DNA of 33,860 nt, taken from NCBI RefSeq assembly GCF_000611645.1, contig NW_014013386.1, forward strand, positions 1 through 33,860, in the 5' to 3' direction. Positions 11,401 to 21,718 of this stretch are shown piece after piece. The position numbers were made by a program, and so were the translations under genes. The notes beneath the pieces were generated by a model. That model saw only the letters and a list, made by a program, of their open reading frames with translations. It did no database searches and had not been told where the DNA came from. This DNA is from Monoraphidium neglectum (Eukaryota; Chlorophyta; Chlorophyceae; Sphaeropleales; Selenastraceae). How positions within the stretch are numbered: position 1 is the first letter of the stretch; each line of letters opens with the position of its first letter.

Positions 11401-11863
11401 CGCCGCTCGCACCTGTCTTTTGGCACATGCTCAAAAGTTGATCACTCTGACCATCTCGCCTTGCGCCGTTGCGAAATTGTGGTTCCGCTGGCTGGTGAGG
11501 CGCGTCGACACTCAAACGAGTCCTGCTTCTTCCTCACCCCCACGCCCCTTGCACCCGCTGCCTGTGCCCGGCCATGTGCCTGTACCTCTTTTTTCAACCC
11601 CAGGACTCTGGCATGGGCCGCGAGAAGGGGGAGTATGCCCTCACCAACTACACCCAGGTCAGTCCAGGGCCAGCGCCGCCATGCTTGCTGCAGCACACGC
11701 GACATGGCCGCAGCCGCCGCGCGCGCGGGTCTTGTTGTCGGGCGCGCGCCTCTGCCCCGCATCCTTGGCCCTCGTTCCCCACCCGTCCCGCTGCTTACGC
11801 CCCCACTCGTCTCCGCAGATCAAGGCGGTGTACCAGCCCCTGGTCAACCCCGCCTGGCGCTGA
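5472..11863 (+). CDS. Aldehyde dehydrogenase, ALDH2 (mitochondrial) type, about 19 exons
   Basis: NAD-dependent aldehyde dehydrogenase, oxidising aldehydes to acids. Exons: 5472-5566, 5624-5649, 5967-6046, 6420-6535, 6841-6937, 7192-7268, 7557-7647, 7931-8072, 8371-8456, 8748-8840, 9128-9231, 9649-9679, 9872-9949, 10202-10272, 10504-10645, 10841-10950, 11338-11389, 11604-11657, 11819-11863. All phases agree and give 529 residues, close to the usual ~500-520. Visible landmarks are [33 protein letters not shown], the nucleotide-binding FTGSTEVG, the base-catalyst motif LELGGK (Glu about 297), the active-site NHGQCC (catalytic Cys about 331), EIFGPV, and PFGGYK near the end. The Arg/Ser-rich N terminus ([20 protein letters not shown]) looks like a mitochondrial transit peptide. 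The first two exons are chosen by phase only and are the least certain part. Two introns (8457-8747 and 9232-9648) begin with GC. Family certain; organelle inferred. Confidence 0.9.
9482..9600 (+). repeat. CA dinucleotide microsatellite in ALDH intron
   Basis: This is a long, slightly interrupted CA/CACACG run in the intron before the 31-base exon 9649-9679. It is alternating purine-pyrimidine sequence of the kind that can adopt Z-DNA. It sits close to the branch/acceptor region of an intron with a GC donor. Confidence 0.85.
11043..11188. mobile_element. 146-bp hairpin element (MITE-like) in ALDH intron
   Basis: Long inverted terminal repeats face each other: the left arm starts GCTATAGTCACTGTTCGTAC, and the right arm ends in its near-perfect reverse complement (one mismatch over about 30 bases). 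The centre is AT-rich with two (TA)n runs (11083-11098, 11102-11116). A TA dinucleotide flanks each end (11041-11042, 11189-11190), as in a target-site duplication of Tc1/mariner-type elements. The right arm holds an extra 18-base tandem repeat (GACAAGTACGAACAGTGA and a one-base variant). There is no coding capacity. It lies in the intron 10951-11337, in otherwise GC-rich DNA. Class assignment is inferred from structure. Confidence 0.65.
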
Positions 11864-13066
11864 TGATGACGTCACACCTCTGGCGGGGGTCATGACAAGA
11901 TGTCATGGGTCAGGGCGTGGGGACGACGTGCTCTGTGCTGGGCACGCTGCCGAGAGAATTCCCGGCACCGCCACCGCGCTGCGGGGGATGGATGGAGGAG
12001 TGAGGCAAAGGAAAAGGGGGGCGGCCACAACGCAGGTGGCAGGTGGCGTGTCCGCAGATGCCTCTCCTGCTGACACTGCTCTGCACGCTATGTCTGTCAT
12101 GCCCATGCGGATGCATGGTGCCGTCAACAGCGCCGCACATTTTGACGATTCGTTCGATGGCGTCGTTGTGTGGCCCCCCTCCCCGCACTCCTACTGCCAG
12201 TAGGGGCACAGTGTGCCCAGGTGTGCCGTACCTAATGTGGATGTTCACCTGCCTCATGCCAGCCTCACGACGCATGGTGTACCTGCCTCTAACCAAACGC
12301 GGCCTAGCACTGTTGCGCCGTGGGCTTGAGCTGCGGCGGCTGCTTCCCCAAACTCCATCGGACTGCCTGACACAGTTTTGCCCTGCAGGGGAGCATGCTG
12401 ACAGCGTCGCTCGGGGTGAATTTGCACAGGTGCAATCTCGTTGAGAGTTTACAGAGCATTCCAATTTAGCCCTCACTTGAGGGCTGGGCCATTTTTGATG
12501 AATCCACGGGCAGCACCTGCCTCTTGCGTGGGCCGCCCCTTGCATATGGATGTTCAGGGGTTGGGCAAGGAATTGTCGCCGATTTTTTTTGCAGCGACAT
12601 GGTTTTTTGGGGGGGGGGGCTACAGGGTGCAGCACAGGCCAGGACGTATGGCGCTTTTGACGCAGAGAGGTGTGAATTCACCGTTCTACGATGCACACAA
12701 GTTGTAACAAAGTGTCAAGTTGGAGAAGACCATGCCAAAGTCTAGCGTGTGATCGGGAAGTGTTGGTGAATGTCACCTACTGTACTCAAAAATCTCCAGC
12801 AAACTTTCTTTTGGCACATCCACCGCCAATGCAGGTGAAAGCGTTCAAAGTATGACGATGCCAAGAAATGTTCCATGTTGTGACAGTTCAAAAATGTGGG
12901 CGGCTGACACATGCTGGGTGCAGCCCTCCCAGTGCTTGGAGTCGGTCTGCCTGCAGGGGAGAGCGCCAACACATTTCCACGCTGCGACAGCAAACTGTGT
13001 ATGATGACTGCCGCGGGGCTTCCAAGCTACCATAGCTTAATCGTGTCTTGAGTTTCTTATACAGAT
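11864..13066. other. Intergenic region between ALDH and the mutase-like gene
   Basis: Probable 3' UTR of ALDH followed by the promoter of the next gene. A TGTAA motif lies at 12703-12707, about 840 bases after the ALDH stop. A perfect 8-base-arm inverted repeat, AGCCCTCA-CT-TGAGGGCT, lies at 12468-12485. T-rich and G-rich homopolymer runs lie around 12583-12619. No protein-coding gene is supportable. Confidence 0.5.
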
Positions 13067-16000
13067 ATGCTATCATCAAAGAATTCCCAGGCCGCGAGGT
13101 CGCACCTTTGCCGATCTCAGGCAGCGCATTTCCCGCGTGGCAGAATCTCCGCAAGCATCCGCGCGACTATGACCCAACAGACTGAGCACACCGCGGCGGC
13201 GCAGGCGGTGGCGACTGGAGGGACCGCCGCGGCATCGGCGCACACGCACGCTCTGGAGGCCCCGCAGCCGCGGCTTTTGCAAGTGACCCCGCTGCGGTAC
13301 ACCAAGGGTGAGAGGCCAATTGGCAGCATTTACAATTTAGACACGCCAGTCCGCTCATGCTGCTTGGCTGGCAACTCAATTTGGACACCAACTCGTTCAT
13401 CATCCCATCATCCGCCTGCCAGTTGGCAAACAGCTGCGTGGCGCACGGATCATGAAGGGCCGCAGTTGCATGTCTGCTGCACACTGCTGTGCTCTGCTGC
13501 GAGCGCAGCGGCCACCATTCATCGTAAACCCATTGGCGCCCCATGCACCAACGCACAACCGTGCTTATTCGGTGCGCACCCGCCGCTTCGTCGCCGCAGT
13601 GCTGCATCTCATCCGTCACGGGGAGGGCTTCCACAATGTGGCAGGCAAGAGGGGCGACTCGGGTGGCCACACAGGGCTTGCATGCACTGCAGTTGAGACC
13701 AAACATTGTCCAGTGAAGCCGAACTGGCAGGAGCGGCTGCAGGCCACGATCAGCGGCACTAGTACCCCACCCGCCGTGCCCCTCCACCTCCCACCGCGGC
13801 GCCGCCTCCTGCAGGCCGCAAGGACCACAACAACTACAAGTCATACGAGTACGAGGACGCCCACCTGACTAAGGAGGGCTGGCGGCAGGCGCACGCGCTC
13901 GGCGAGCACATCAGGGCCGCGGGCGTGCGGCCTGACCTGGTGGTTGTGTCGCCGCTGACACGCGCGATAGAAACCGCCGTCGGCTGCTTTGGCGACCACG
14001 CAGCGGCGGCGCCTGCGGCGGCGAACGGCAACGGCAACGGGAACGGCAATGGCAATGGCAACGGCGGCAGCGAAGCAGCGGGCCAAGCGGTCGGCGGCCT
14101 TTTGATGGTGGAGCTTTCTGAGACGGCCGGCCGGCGCTCCGCGCACCCCGCGGTGGCGCTGGGGTCGGCGCCGCCGTTCCTGTGTATGGAGCTGTGCCGC
14201 GAGCACCTGGGGGTGAGCCATGTGGTTGCGGCCGCGTCATGCAGGGGCTGGAGCCGGCCCTCGGGGACACTGCTGGCTGGCGCATGAGGCACGCCGCGAC
14301 TCCGCACGCTTTGGGAGCGCGTGTGATGGGATTTGGCTTCATCATGTCCGCACCGCGCCGCTGGCTTGCTTGCACGTACAGCTTTGCTTGCGGTGACACT
14401 CAATGGCCCTGCCCCCATCAACCCTCGCGCCTCAAACCCTCGCCAGGTGCACCCCTGCGACCGGCGTTTCGCGCTCTCCGCCAAGCAGACCATGTTCCCA
14501 GGTGATTGGGTGGGTGGATGGGTGGATGGGTGGATGGGTGGGTGGGTGGATGGATCTGCGGTAATAACGGTGCGGCAGGGATAGAGGTGGCGGCTGCGGT
14601 GGGCGCGGGGCACACCGTTCCTCCACCCCCCGATTCTAGAGCCTGAGACTTTTGCGATGCATACGCACCATTAAGCTGGTCAACGTACATCAACACGCAT
14701 GCCGACGTGGGCGCGCGTGCATGCATGCATGCGCTCTCCCATGCACACGATGTGCATGCAAAAGTGCAATTCTGCATGCACATGCGCATGCATGGGCACA
14801 ATGCGTGCGCACGCGAACAGCACAATGCGAGCATACACATGTGCATGCATTTATACCCAGCGCCCCCGGAACCGGCCCTCAGGTGTCGACTTCTCATTGA
14901 TTGAGTCAGAGGAGGACGTGCTGTGGAGCCCTGATCATAGGGAGACCAAGGAGGAAATCCAGGCCCGGGGTGAGGGGCAGGGNNNNNNNNNNNNNNNNNN
15001 NNNNNNNNNNNNNNNNNNNNNNNNNNNNNNNNNNNNNNNNNNNNNNNNNNNNNNNNNNNNNNNNNNNNNNNNNNNNNNNNNNNNNNNNNNNNNNNNNNNN
15101 NNNNNNNNNNNNNNNNNNNNNNNNNNNNNNNNNNNNNNNNNNNNNNNNNNNNNNNNNNNNNNNNNNNNNNNNNNNNNNNNNNNNNNNNNNNNNNNNNNNN
15201 NNNNNNNNNNNNNNNNNNNNNNNNNNNNNNNNNNNNNNNNNNNNNNNNNNNNNNNNNNNNNNNNNNNNNNNNNNNNNNNNNNNNNNNNNNNNNNNNNNNN
15301 NNNNNNNNNNNNNNNNNNNNNNNNNNNNNNNNNNNNNNNNNNNNNNNNNNNNNNNNNNNNNNNNNNNNNNNNNNNNNNNNNNNNNNNNNNNNNNNNNNNN
15401 NNNNNNNNNNNNNNNNNNNNNNNNNNNNNNNNNNNNNNNNNNNNNNNGGGGGGGGGGGGGCGCCGCCGAAGGCTCGAGGCGGTGGCGGGCCTTGTTACTG
15501 AAGCCACAGCAGCGGCGGCGGCGGCAGCAGCCGTGCTGAGGGCAGCAGCGGGGGCGGAGGAACACGCGGCGGAGAAGCAGGGGCGGGGGCGTGGACGGCA
15601 AGGCGCGCGGCGGCCTGGCGCGCTGCTGTCCTGGCTTGGCCGCGGCCGCTGGTTGCGGCAGCGGGCAGCACACGACCGCCCAGGCAGGCGTTGCCGTATT
15701 TGCTGCGCCGAACCTTCGCTGCACTTGGACCCCCCTTGCATTTGCAGGGCGGGTGTTTATGGCCCAGCTGATGGCCCGGCCGGAGCGCGAGGTGCGTGTG
15801 GGCTGGGATGGGATTGTGATGGGGGCAAGCCCGCCTTGCCGCACTGCTCACGCCACCATGCAGCGGGTCCGTAACGTCGCCCGGCCGGCACCCGCGGGGG
15901 CTCTGCAACTTGGTTGTGCACAACAGTGGCTTCAGACCAATATCCTCACCCGCAACCGTATGCCCGTCCTCCACGCCTTAACCCACCAGATTGCGGTGGT

Positions 16001-16598
16001 GACTCATTCGTCCTTCGTGCACTACTGCCTCACAAATTATGGGCACGAGGCCAGCACGGCCGTCCAAGGCGACCTCCACAGGCGCGCGCCTGCCGCCCTG
16101 CTATCGCGAACTGGGGATGGGCGGGTGCAGGCGCGGTTTCTCTGCTTGCAGCCCTCTGAGAGGAGCGCCCCGTTGCCCTGCTCCCAGGGTCTCAACCACG
16201 CCCACTTCTGTGGCGCCATTCCAACCCCGTTGGATGTGGGTTCGTCCCTCCTCACGCGCCCTTCCGCCTATCCTCAAACCGTAAACCCTGAACCCTGAAC
16301 CCTGAACCCACCCAGGTGGTATGAGAACGCCGAGCTGCGGTCTGTGGTGGTGACTGACCCTGGCTCCCTGGCCCACCCAGCAGACCCCACACACTTCCTG
16401 GGTGCGCCACCTGTGAGGGAAGGGGCGGGACGCGCGACGGCCTGTGTGTCGGGCAAGGGCGCTGGCCACTCCGAGTTTGACGAACTTAGAATTTTGGCCG
16501 CCAATAATTCCCCACCTGAACCAACCAGAATTTTCGCAATTTCGCCCTCTTTATGTGCAGGCTTTGCGAGCCAGGTGGCAGAGGGGCCCGAGGCCTAG
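13067..16598 (+). CDS. Phosphoglycerate-mutase-like protein, plant type, nine exons
   Basis: Histidine-phosphatase superfamily protein, of the plant phosphoglycerate-mutase-like group; the substrate is unknown. Exons: 13067-13307, 13600-13644, 13815-14212, 14447-14501, 14883-14969, 15748-15791, 15990-16081, 16316-16401, 16561-16598; about 361 residues. The catalytic RHG is in VLHLIRHGEGFHNV (His about 87) and the second histidine in IAVVTHSSFVHY (His about 296). Group-specific blocks CREHLGVHPCDRR and GVDFSLIESEEDVLW are present. Exon 14883-14969 joins 15748 in phase (QARG-RVFMAQLM), so the N gap is intronic and the gene is intact. The third exon carries an Asn-Gly repeat from GGCAAC/GGCAAT units (about 14026-14066). 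The first 34 residues look like a transit peptide; an ATG at 13169 is an alternative start. The second intron may use GC at 13645 (AG|GCAAGA) or GT at 13663; both keep phase. The intron at 16082 starts with GC. A TGTAA follows at 16994. Confidence 0.88.
14508..14555 (+). repeat. GGGT/GGAT tandem repeat at a 5' splice site
   Basis: Degenerate 4-base repeats (GGTG, GGTGGATG, GGTGGGTG) begin six bases after the donor of the intron at 14502. The G-runs could form a G-quadruplex in the transcript. This is sequence-visible; any effect is inferred. Confidence 0.7.
14983..15447. other. Assembly gap (Ns), intronic
   Basis: 465 undetermined bases. The right edge starts with a run of twelve Gs and then a GC-rich Ala/Gly-coding-like stretch. 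The flanking exons of the mutase-like gene (ending 14969, starting 15748) join in phase and restore conserved sequence, so no coding sequence need be missing. Confidence 0.9.
16273..16311 (+). repeat. Telomere-like CCCTGAA repeats inside an intron
   Basis: Three units of CCCTGAA follow AAACCGTAAA, directly before the acceptor (ag at 16314-16315) of the last-but-one intron of the mutase-like gene. CCCTGAA is one base from the plant-type telomere unit CCCTAAA. The array is short and could be chance or an interstitial telomere scar. Confidence 0.6.
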
Positions 16599-17315
16599 GC
16601 AGCCGACAGCCAAGGCGGCGCAGCAGCACCGCCGCAGGCGCTATGACCCATGTCAAACGGTGTTCGCTGCGAGTGTGTCTGGGTGTGGTGCACTACTGCG
16701 CGCCCGAGCCAATTGCATCGCGCTGTCAGAATCACCACTACCCACGATCAATGCAGTCGCAAGCACCAACATTCGACCAGCCTCAACAGGATCTGTATTA
16801 CTTTCTGGGCCGAGTCCTGGCTGTCATTCATGTTTTGCACCGCTGCGGCAACAATTGTCCATGCATGGTTTATTGTGCAAGCCTTGGTTCGCATCAGGGC
16901 TGCGCCGGGAGCAACAGTGATGCGTGGGCTCGTGCGAGTGCTTTTGTGCTTTGGCAGTCCGGAAGGTCACCTGCCCAGCGGCACCACTACTGCTGTAAGC
17001 ACTTGATGCCACGGCAAGTTTCAAACAGTACCGGGTGCCAGGGTACCGTTCGGCTTGCTTTGTTCAAAGTATCTCGGGACGGTATCATCAGAGTAGGCGG
17101 CTCAGTGAGTGGCCACACACCGCTGAGGAGTTGCTCCTGGGGAAATGTTATTGTTGAGTCCAGCAAGCCGCCAGCGCACACAGGGTGGCTTGTGCAATGT
17201 GATGTCAAGCACCACTCAACAGAGCAAACCAATGGGGTGCGGCTGGCTGGAGTACAGGCGGCACCAGCAGTGCACAAGTCTGCGATGGGGCTGCCTAGTG
17301 GCACAATACACGCAA
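16599..17315. other. Convergent intergenic region
   Basis: 3' UTR of the mutase-like gene with TGTAA at 16994-16998, then the 3' flank of the minus-strand BTB gene. There are several open frames, but none resembles a known protein and I see no splice-supported gene. Confidence 0.5.
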
Positions 17316-17951
17316 TTAGTAGCTAGTTGAAAGCTTGTGGGCCAGCTTGACGGCCAGTGGCTGCCCTGCAAGCCCCAGGTCAAAGTCCTTTGGCACCGCA
17401 AGTCCGCATCGCACAATCAGATGGCAGAACGCCTCCACACTTGCGCTGAGCTTGCAGCGCGCCGCCAGCACCAGCCACCGCCAGACGGACCACTGACCCA
17501 CTGCGCTTGCCTCGCCCACCGCCGCAACGCTGAGTTTGCGGGTTGTGGGCGAGCCAGGCGGGACCTGCCCGCTTAGGGTGGCTGCTGACGCCCACAAGAA
17601 CCTGTCCAGGAAGGGGCGCAGGCCCTGGAGGTCGTACTTGATGCACAGCTCGGTGAGGGCCTCCACGCTGTCCCACGTGACATCAGGGGCGTGGTGGTAG
17701 AGGAACGGCAGCGACAGCAGCCAGTCCTTGCGCTTGTCGCCCGGCAGGGGGATTATCGAGGCGCCACCTGGCGCGGCGTCGAGGTGCGCGGAGGCCAGCA
17801 TGTCGCGCAGCATGGGCGATGCGATCATGAGTAGCTCGCGGCTAACTGGCAGGCTGGTGCCGTCGTCACAGCTGAGCAGTGCGCTGGGGCACAGCTCCAG
17901 CATCTTCGACAGTGCGGGGTCGACCAGCCCAGGAGCGCTGGATGACATCAT
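17316..17951 (-). CDS. BTB/POZ domain protein, intronless
   Basis: 211 residues. Residues about 25-115 read as a BTB/POZ fold: ALLSCDDGTSLPVSRELLMI (exposed strand and the fixed buried histidine position replaced by Ser), then ASPMLRDMLASA, a loop, IIPLPGD, and LLSLPFLYHH, followed by helices ALTELCIKYDLQGLRPFLDRF. BTB domains mediate dimerisation and often recruit targets to CUL3 ubiquitin ligases; here only the BTB part and a short helical C terminus exist, with no kelch, MATH or NPH3 region. The single-exon structure stands out among intron-rich neighbours. It starts at MMSSSAPG. The target is unknown. Divergent from the gene at 19877 and convergent with the mutase-like gene. Confidence 0.7.
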   Translation of the reverse strand: MMSSSAPGLVDPALSKMLELCPSALLSCDDGTSLPVSRELLMIASPMLRDMLASAHLDAAPGGASIIPLPGDKRKDWLLSLPFLYHHAPDVTWDSVEALTELCIKYDLQGLRPFLDRFLWASAATLSGQVPPGSPTTRKLSVAAVGEASAVGQWSVWRWLVLAARCKLSASVEAFCHLIVRCGLAVPKDFDLGLAGQPLAVKLAHKLSTSY

Positions 17952-19876
17952 GGGGGCAGGTGGGATGACTTGCGCGTGACAGTACTTTGTCCATCTAATC
18001 GTGATTAATAATTACAGCATCCAAATCGTCAACGTAAACCTAGACTGCGCTCCGTGCCACGAAAGTACGAACGGACAAGCGCAGCAACCTCGGTGGCGTG
18101 GCGTTCCATGATTCTTTCAAGAAACGTACTGGCTGATGATTCCTGTATAATTCAGACTGAAACCCCACTAGCTGAGTACAAGGCTGCGGTACCTGCAACG
18201 CCGCCACTCATGAACCATCGGTTGATCTGGTCCTTTGTTACGAATAGACAAGCATCTGGCAAAGGGGGGCGGCGCGGTAGAGTTATAAGCCCTCGCGGCG
18301 AAGCCCGCGGCGGCCGGCGGGAACCGCAAACTGGATGCTTCCGCATGCAGCTGCTCGCTGCTGGAGGTGCCAACAATCTTTTCTAGGACTGTTTGCCCCC
18401 ACCCGTCCACCTACCTGAATGCTACAGCATTGTCTCAGGCCTGGCGCACTGCACGACAGGGCCTCGCTTGCTGCTTGCAGGACTCAAGCTTGTCAGCAGC
18501 AGCAGCGGCAGAGCGGCACTGCAAGCCCTAGGTCCTGTCCTCAGCCCCTGTGCATTAGCCACGGCCGTGTCCGCCGCACCCCGAGCGCCGGTTTTGGAGG
18601 TTGCGAATCCGCTTGAGTCGCATTTATATGTGCAACCACCATCATGGTGGCAAGAGGAATGAGCCGCCACCTTAGCAACGTTGTCAACCGTTCCCGACTT
18701 GGACAAAATCATTGGCATGATAATCAACGCTCCCAAGCCCACAGGCGCACAGGCCTGGACAGGCAACCGGGCCACCATTCCCACCCCCCCCCCCCAGTTG
18801 TGGGGTGCTCCAGCAAACAGTGCGTGGCTCGGCATTTTGTGCAGGTCAGCGTCACGATCGACAATCAGGAGCACGGTGTAAGAATGAAGTGCCGGAAAGG
18901 CGGGTGCGTCGACGGCCTGTACACAGAATGGCAGAGCCGAAACGGGATAATGGTGAAAGTATCACCAATGGACGCCTGGGAAACAGGGGAGCACCCGGCA
19001 CACTTACCCACCTTTTAATTTGCTGGTGGAGCACGGCAAAATGGCAAGATAGATGTGTTGTGGTGAATCCCGTTGGTGGCAGGGACGCAGCGGCCAGCAT
19101 GCACCGGGCGACTGCGCTCGCCACCTGAGGGCCTGACGCGCGGTTCCATCATGTGAGCAGGCGTGCGCGCAGTACGGCGCAGCGAAGTATGACATCGAGT
19201 TTTGCACGACTGGACGGCGATGCTGGTCAAGACAACCTCAGTTCCCTGCAACGAGCAGACCCTCGGCGGCTAGGGGCCTTCGGCGACGACCTAGAAACCT
19301 TGCAGCCGGCCGCCCTAAGTCGTACCAGCAGCAGCTCGCCAACTGCCCCAGACAACCGCCATCACCCTGACCAAAATCACCACCCCGCTCGGGCGGCACA
19401 CAAACGCAGACGACCATGCATGCGCTATCGCACACAGAAAACCACGCTGTCGCCGCCGCCGCAGCGCCCCGCCGGCACCCTCGCCCGCCCGGGCCGACAC
19501 AAGCTTGCTCAAAATGCCACCGCCGCCGGCCGGGCGAACTGTCTCTGCAAGGTGACGCACCTCACCCAACAGCAGCGTCAGCAACTGCACACGCCTGCAA
19601 CTGCCTACCATCCCGAGCACCGTTCAGCTGCTCTGACACCCGACACTTGGAACTTGCATCACCTGTGTACTCCAAAACCAGCGGTGCTTGCCCACCTGAG
19701 ATCATTCACGATCGTCCCGCCCGTCAACCCGCTATTTTTGGCGCATTTCAGTCGCGAACACAGCGCGTGTGTTGTTTTCCCGCCCCACCGTTGTCACATA
19801 TCGCCCAGCCCCACGTGCTGCCATCAGTGCAGTGCAGTGCGACTGGTGCGGCGGCGAGTGAGCGGCGCGCGCAGCA
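17952..19876. other. Long divergent intergenic region without a supportable gene
   Basis: 1.9 kb between the BTB start (-) and the small membrane-protein start (+). It contains short open frames on both strands (longest about 150 residues at 18422-18874, minus) but no recognised domain, no convincing exon series and no repeat family. There is a C-run at 18786-18796 and a small inverted repeat CCACCAT/ATGGTGG near 18640. It probably holds two promoters; a fast-evolving gene or a non-coding RNA cannot be excluded. Confidence 0.4.
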
Positions 19877-20758
19877 ATGGCGCGGTCAGAGAGTGTCCTG
19901 GGCAATTTGAGACAGGTGAGGCAGCGTCGCGGTGTGCGCTTACGCGTCATGACGAGCACTCGGCAGTGGCCGCAACAGTGGGATGGTTGTGGAAGAGTGG
20001 TGGCTAGCCTTCGAGTTTCCCCAGTGCCTCACACACGATGCTTCACAGCAACCTGCTGCTGCCCAACAGCTGCTGCTGCACGCACATCAACTCTGCACAT
20101 CCCGCCACCCATCCCGTCCGTCCTCATCCCGTCCCCCTCCCGTGCCGGTGACGCCACTCGTCTCCGCCCCCCCCCCCCCCCACCCACTCATACACCGCAC
20201 AGCTCTTTAGTACGTCCTTCGGCGTGCGCGGCACGCGCAACGCCGCCTCCTGGATCGTGGCTGGCGGCATTGCTTACTATTTCATATATGTCCCCGAAGC
20301 ACGGCGGCGCGACCAGATCGAGGTTTGAGGGGGGAGATCCTCATCCCTCCAGATCTCCAGGCCAGCAATATGGCAGCCTTGGCAGGTGGCCAGCAGGCCG
20401 CGGCCGCGGACACGACTGATGATGGCGCGCCCGCCTTGCCGCCGCTGTCCTTCCAGCGGGACATGCGACCCTGAAGCCGCCCTCCTCCATCCCAGCGTGC
20501 GACCCGGGGTCACCCGGCTGCGCTGACTCGCGTTTGCTACATTGCACCCCCCCCTCCGACTGCTGTGCATCTCAATCGCAGAAGGAGCGCTTTCTGGCTA
20601 AGGAGCGCGCCGTGGCCGCGGGGCTGGCGGAAATCGACCGCGCGCGGCCCATACCAGACCCCCAGGAGAGGGGGCTCATCAAGGGTGCAGGCACCGCGGG
20701 CGCGGCGGCCAAGGAGGCCGGCGGCGGCAGCAGCAGCGCCCCGGCCGCGGGCAGCTGA
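19877..20758 (+). CDS. Small single-pass membrane protein, three exons
   Basis: Exons 19877-19915, 20203-20322 and 20582-20758, all in phase 0, give 111 residues. The second exon encodes one membrane span, AASWIVAGGIAYYFIYVP (residues about 27-44), preceded by a Ser/Thr/Arg-rich stretch (LFSTSFGVRGTR) and followed by a basic RRRDQIEKERFLAKERAVAA helix. The C terminus is Ala/Gly/Ser-rich and disordered. The layout (short N terminus, one span, charged helix) resembles small mitochondrial inner-membrane subunits or assembly factors, but I do not recognise the family and assign no function. Donors are CAG|GTGAGG and GAG|GTTTGAG; the acceptor at 20201 is followed by CTC so that phase is kept. A TGTAA signal follows at 20967-20971. 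Confidence 0.7.
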
Positions 20759-20836
20759 TGGACTGTGGTTGGTGCTGAGCTGCGGCGGCTGCTGAGTGTC
20801 TTGATTGTATGTGTGCGTGCGTGCATCCGTGCGTGC

Positions 20837-20837
20837 G

Positions 20838-20883
<46 letters not shown>

Positions 20884-20887
20884 TGTG
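20837..20887 (+). repeat. TG dinucleotide microsatellite in 3' UTR
   Basis: An almost perfect (TG)n run of about 22 units lies in the 3' UTR of the small membrane-protein gene, 80 bases after the stop codon and before the TGTAA signal. Confidence 0.9.
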
Positions 20888-20966
20888 TCTAGTGAGCGAC
20901 GTGCCTGTGAGCGCCCTGCCTTCTTTACTCCTTACTCTCGACAGCTACATTTCTTATGCAGCTCTG

Positions 20967-20971
20967 TGTAA
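20967..20971 (+). terminator. TGTAA polyadenylation signal
   Basis: The algal-type signal TGTAA lies 209 bases downstream of the stop at 20758. The assignment to this gene is by position. Confidence 0.6.
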
Positions 20972-21071
20972 TTGTCACATGCACTCAGCCTTGCGTGGCC
21001 TCCACCCATGATCAATTCGTTCAGCGACCCGGGGCGGCTACAGCAGGCAACCCACTGTGCGCGCCCCAGCG

Positions 21072-21539
21072 TCACCCAGAAGCCTCAGACACCCGCGCGC
21101 GCCGCCCCGGCCCTGATGCGCGCCGCGACAGCAGCGACGCTGCGCTCGACACCGACCCCACGGACGGCTCGTGGCTGCCCAGCCCCTGCGGCGCCGCGGC
21201 CTGCCCCTCGGCCCCGCCGCCGCTCTGCCGCGGCGCCCCCGAGGCGCTGCCTCTTGGGCTGCCAGGCCCTGCAGGGGGCGTGCTGTGGCCGACGCTGCCC
21301 GCTAGGCTCGCTGCTCGGCTGGCACCCGCCCGCGCCGCCTCTTGACCGCTGCCCCCACTCCCTGCTGCCGCCGCCCCTGGTGCTCCCGCTTGACTAATTG
21401 TTTGGGGGGAAGCTGCCTCACCCTGATGAGGCAGGCCGCTTGGGCTGCCAATGTGATGCCAGGGGGAGGGCGGACCCTCCTGCTGCGGGCGCCCTGGCTG
21501 CCGCTGCGGGCTGCCCCAAGGCGCGCTGCTGTCCTCTAG

Positions 21540-21570
<31 letters not shown>

Positions 21571-21663
21571 GGCTGCTGCTGCTGCGGCGGCGGCTGCTGC
21601 TGCGGCGGCGGCGGCTGGTGCTGCTGCGGCTGCTGCTGCGGCTGCTGCTGCGGCTGCTGCTGC

Positions 21664-21718
<55 letters not shown>

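Noticed and set aside
15448..15747. Ala/Gly-rich open frame after the N gap as an extra exon of the mutase-like gene
   Set aside because: Exon 14883-14969 joins 15748 in phase and restores the conserved QARG-RVF region without it. An extra exon ending at a GC donor near 15600 would also be in phase but would insert low-complexity sequence.
18422..18874. Minus-strand open frame of 150 codons
   Set aside because: No recognisable domain, unusual composition, and no splice or expression support; left as intergenic.
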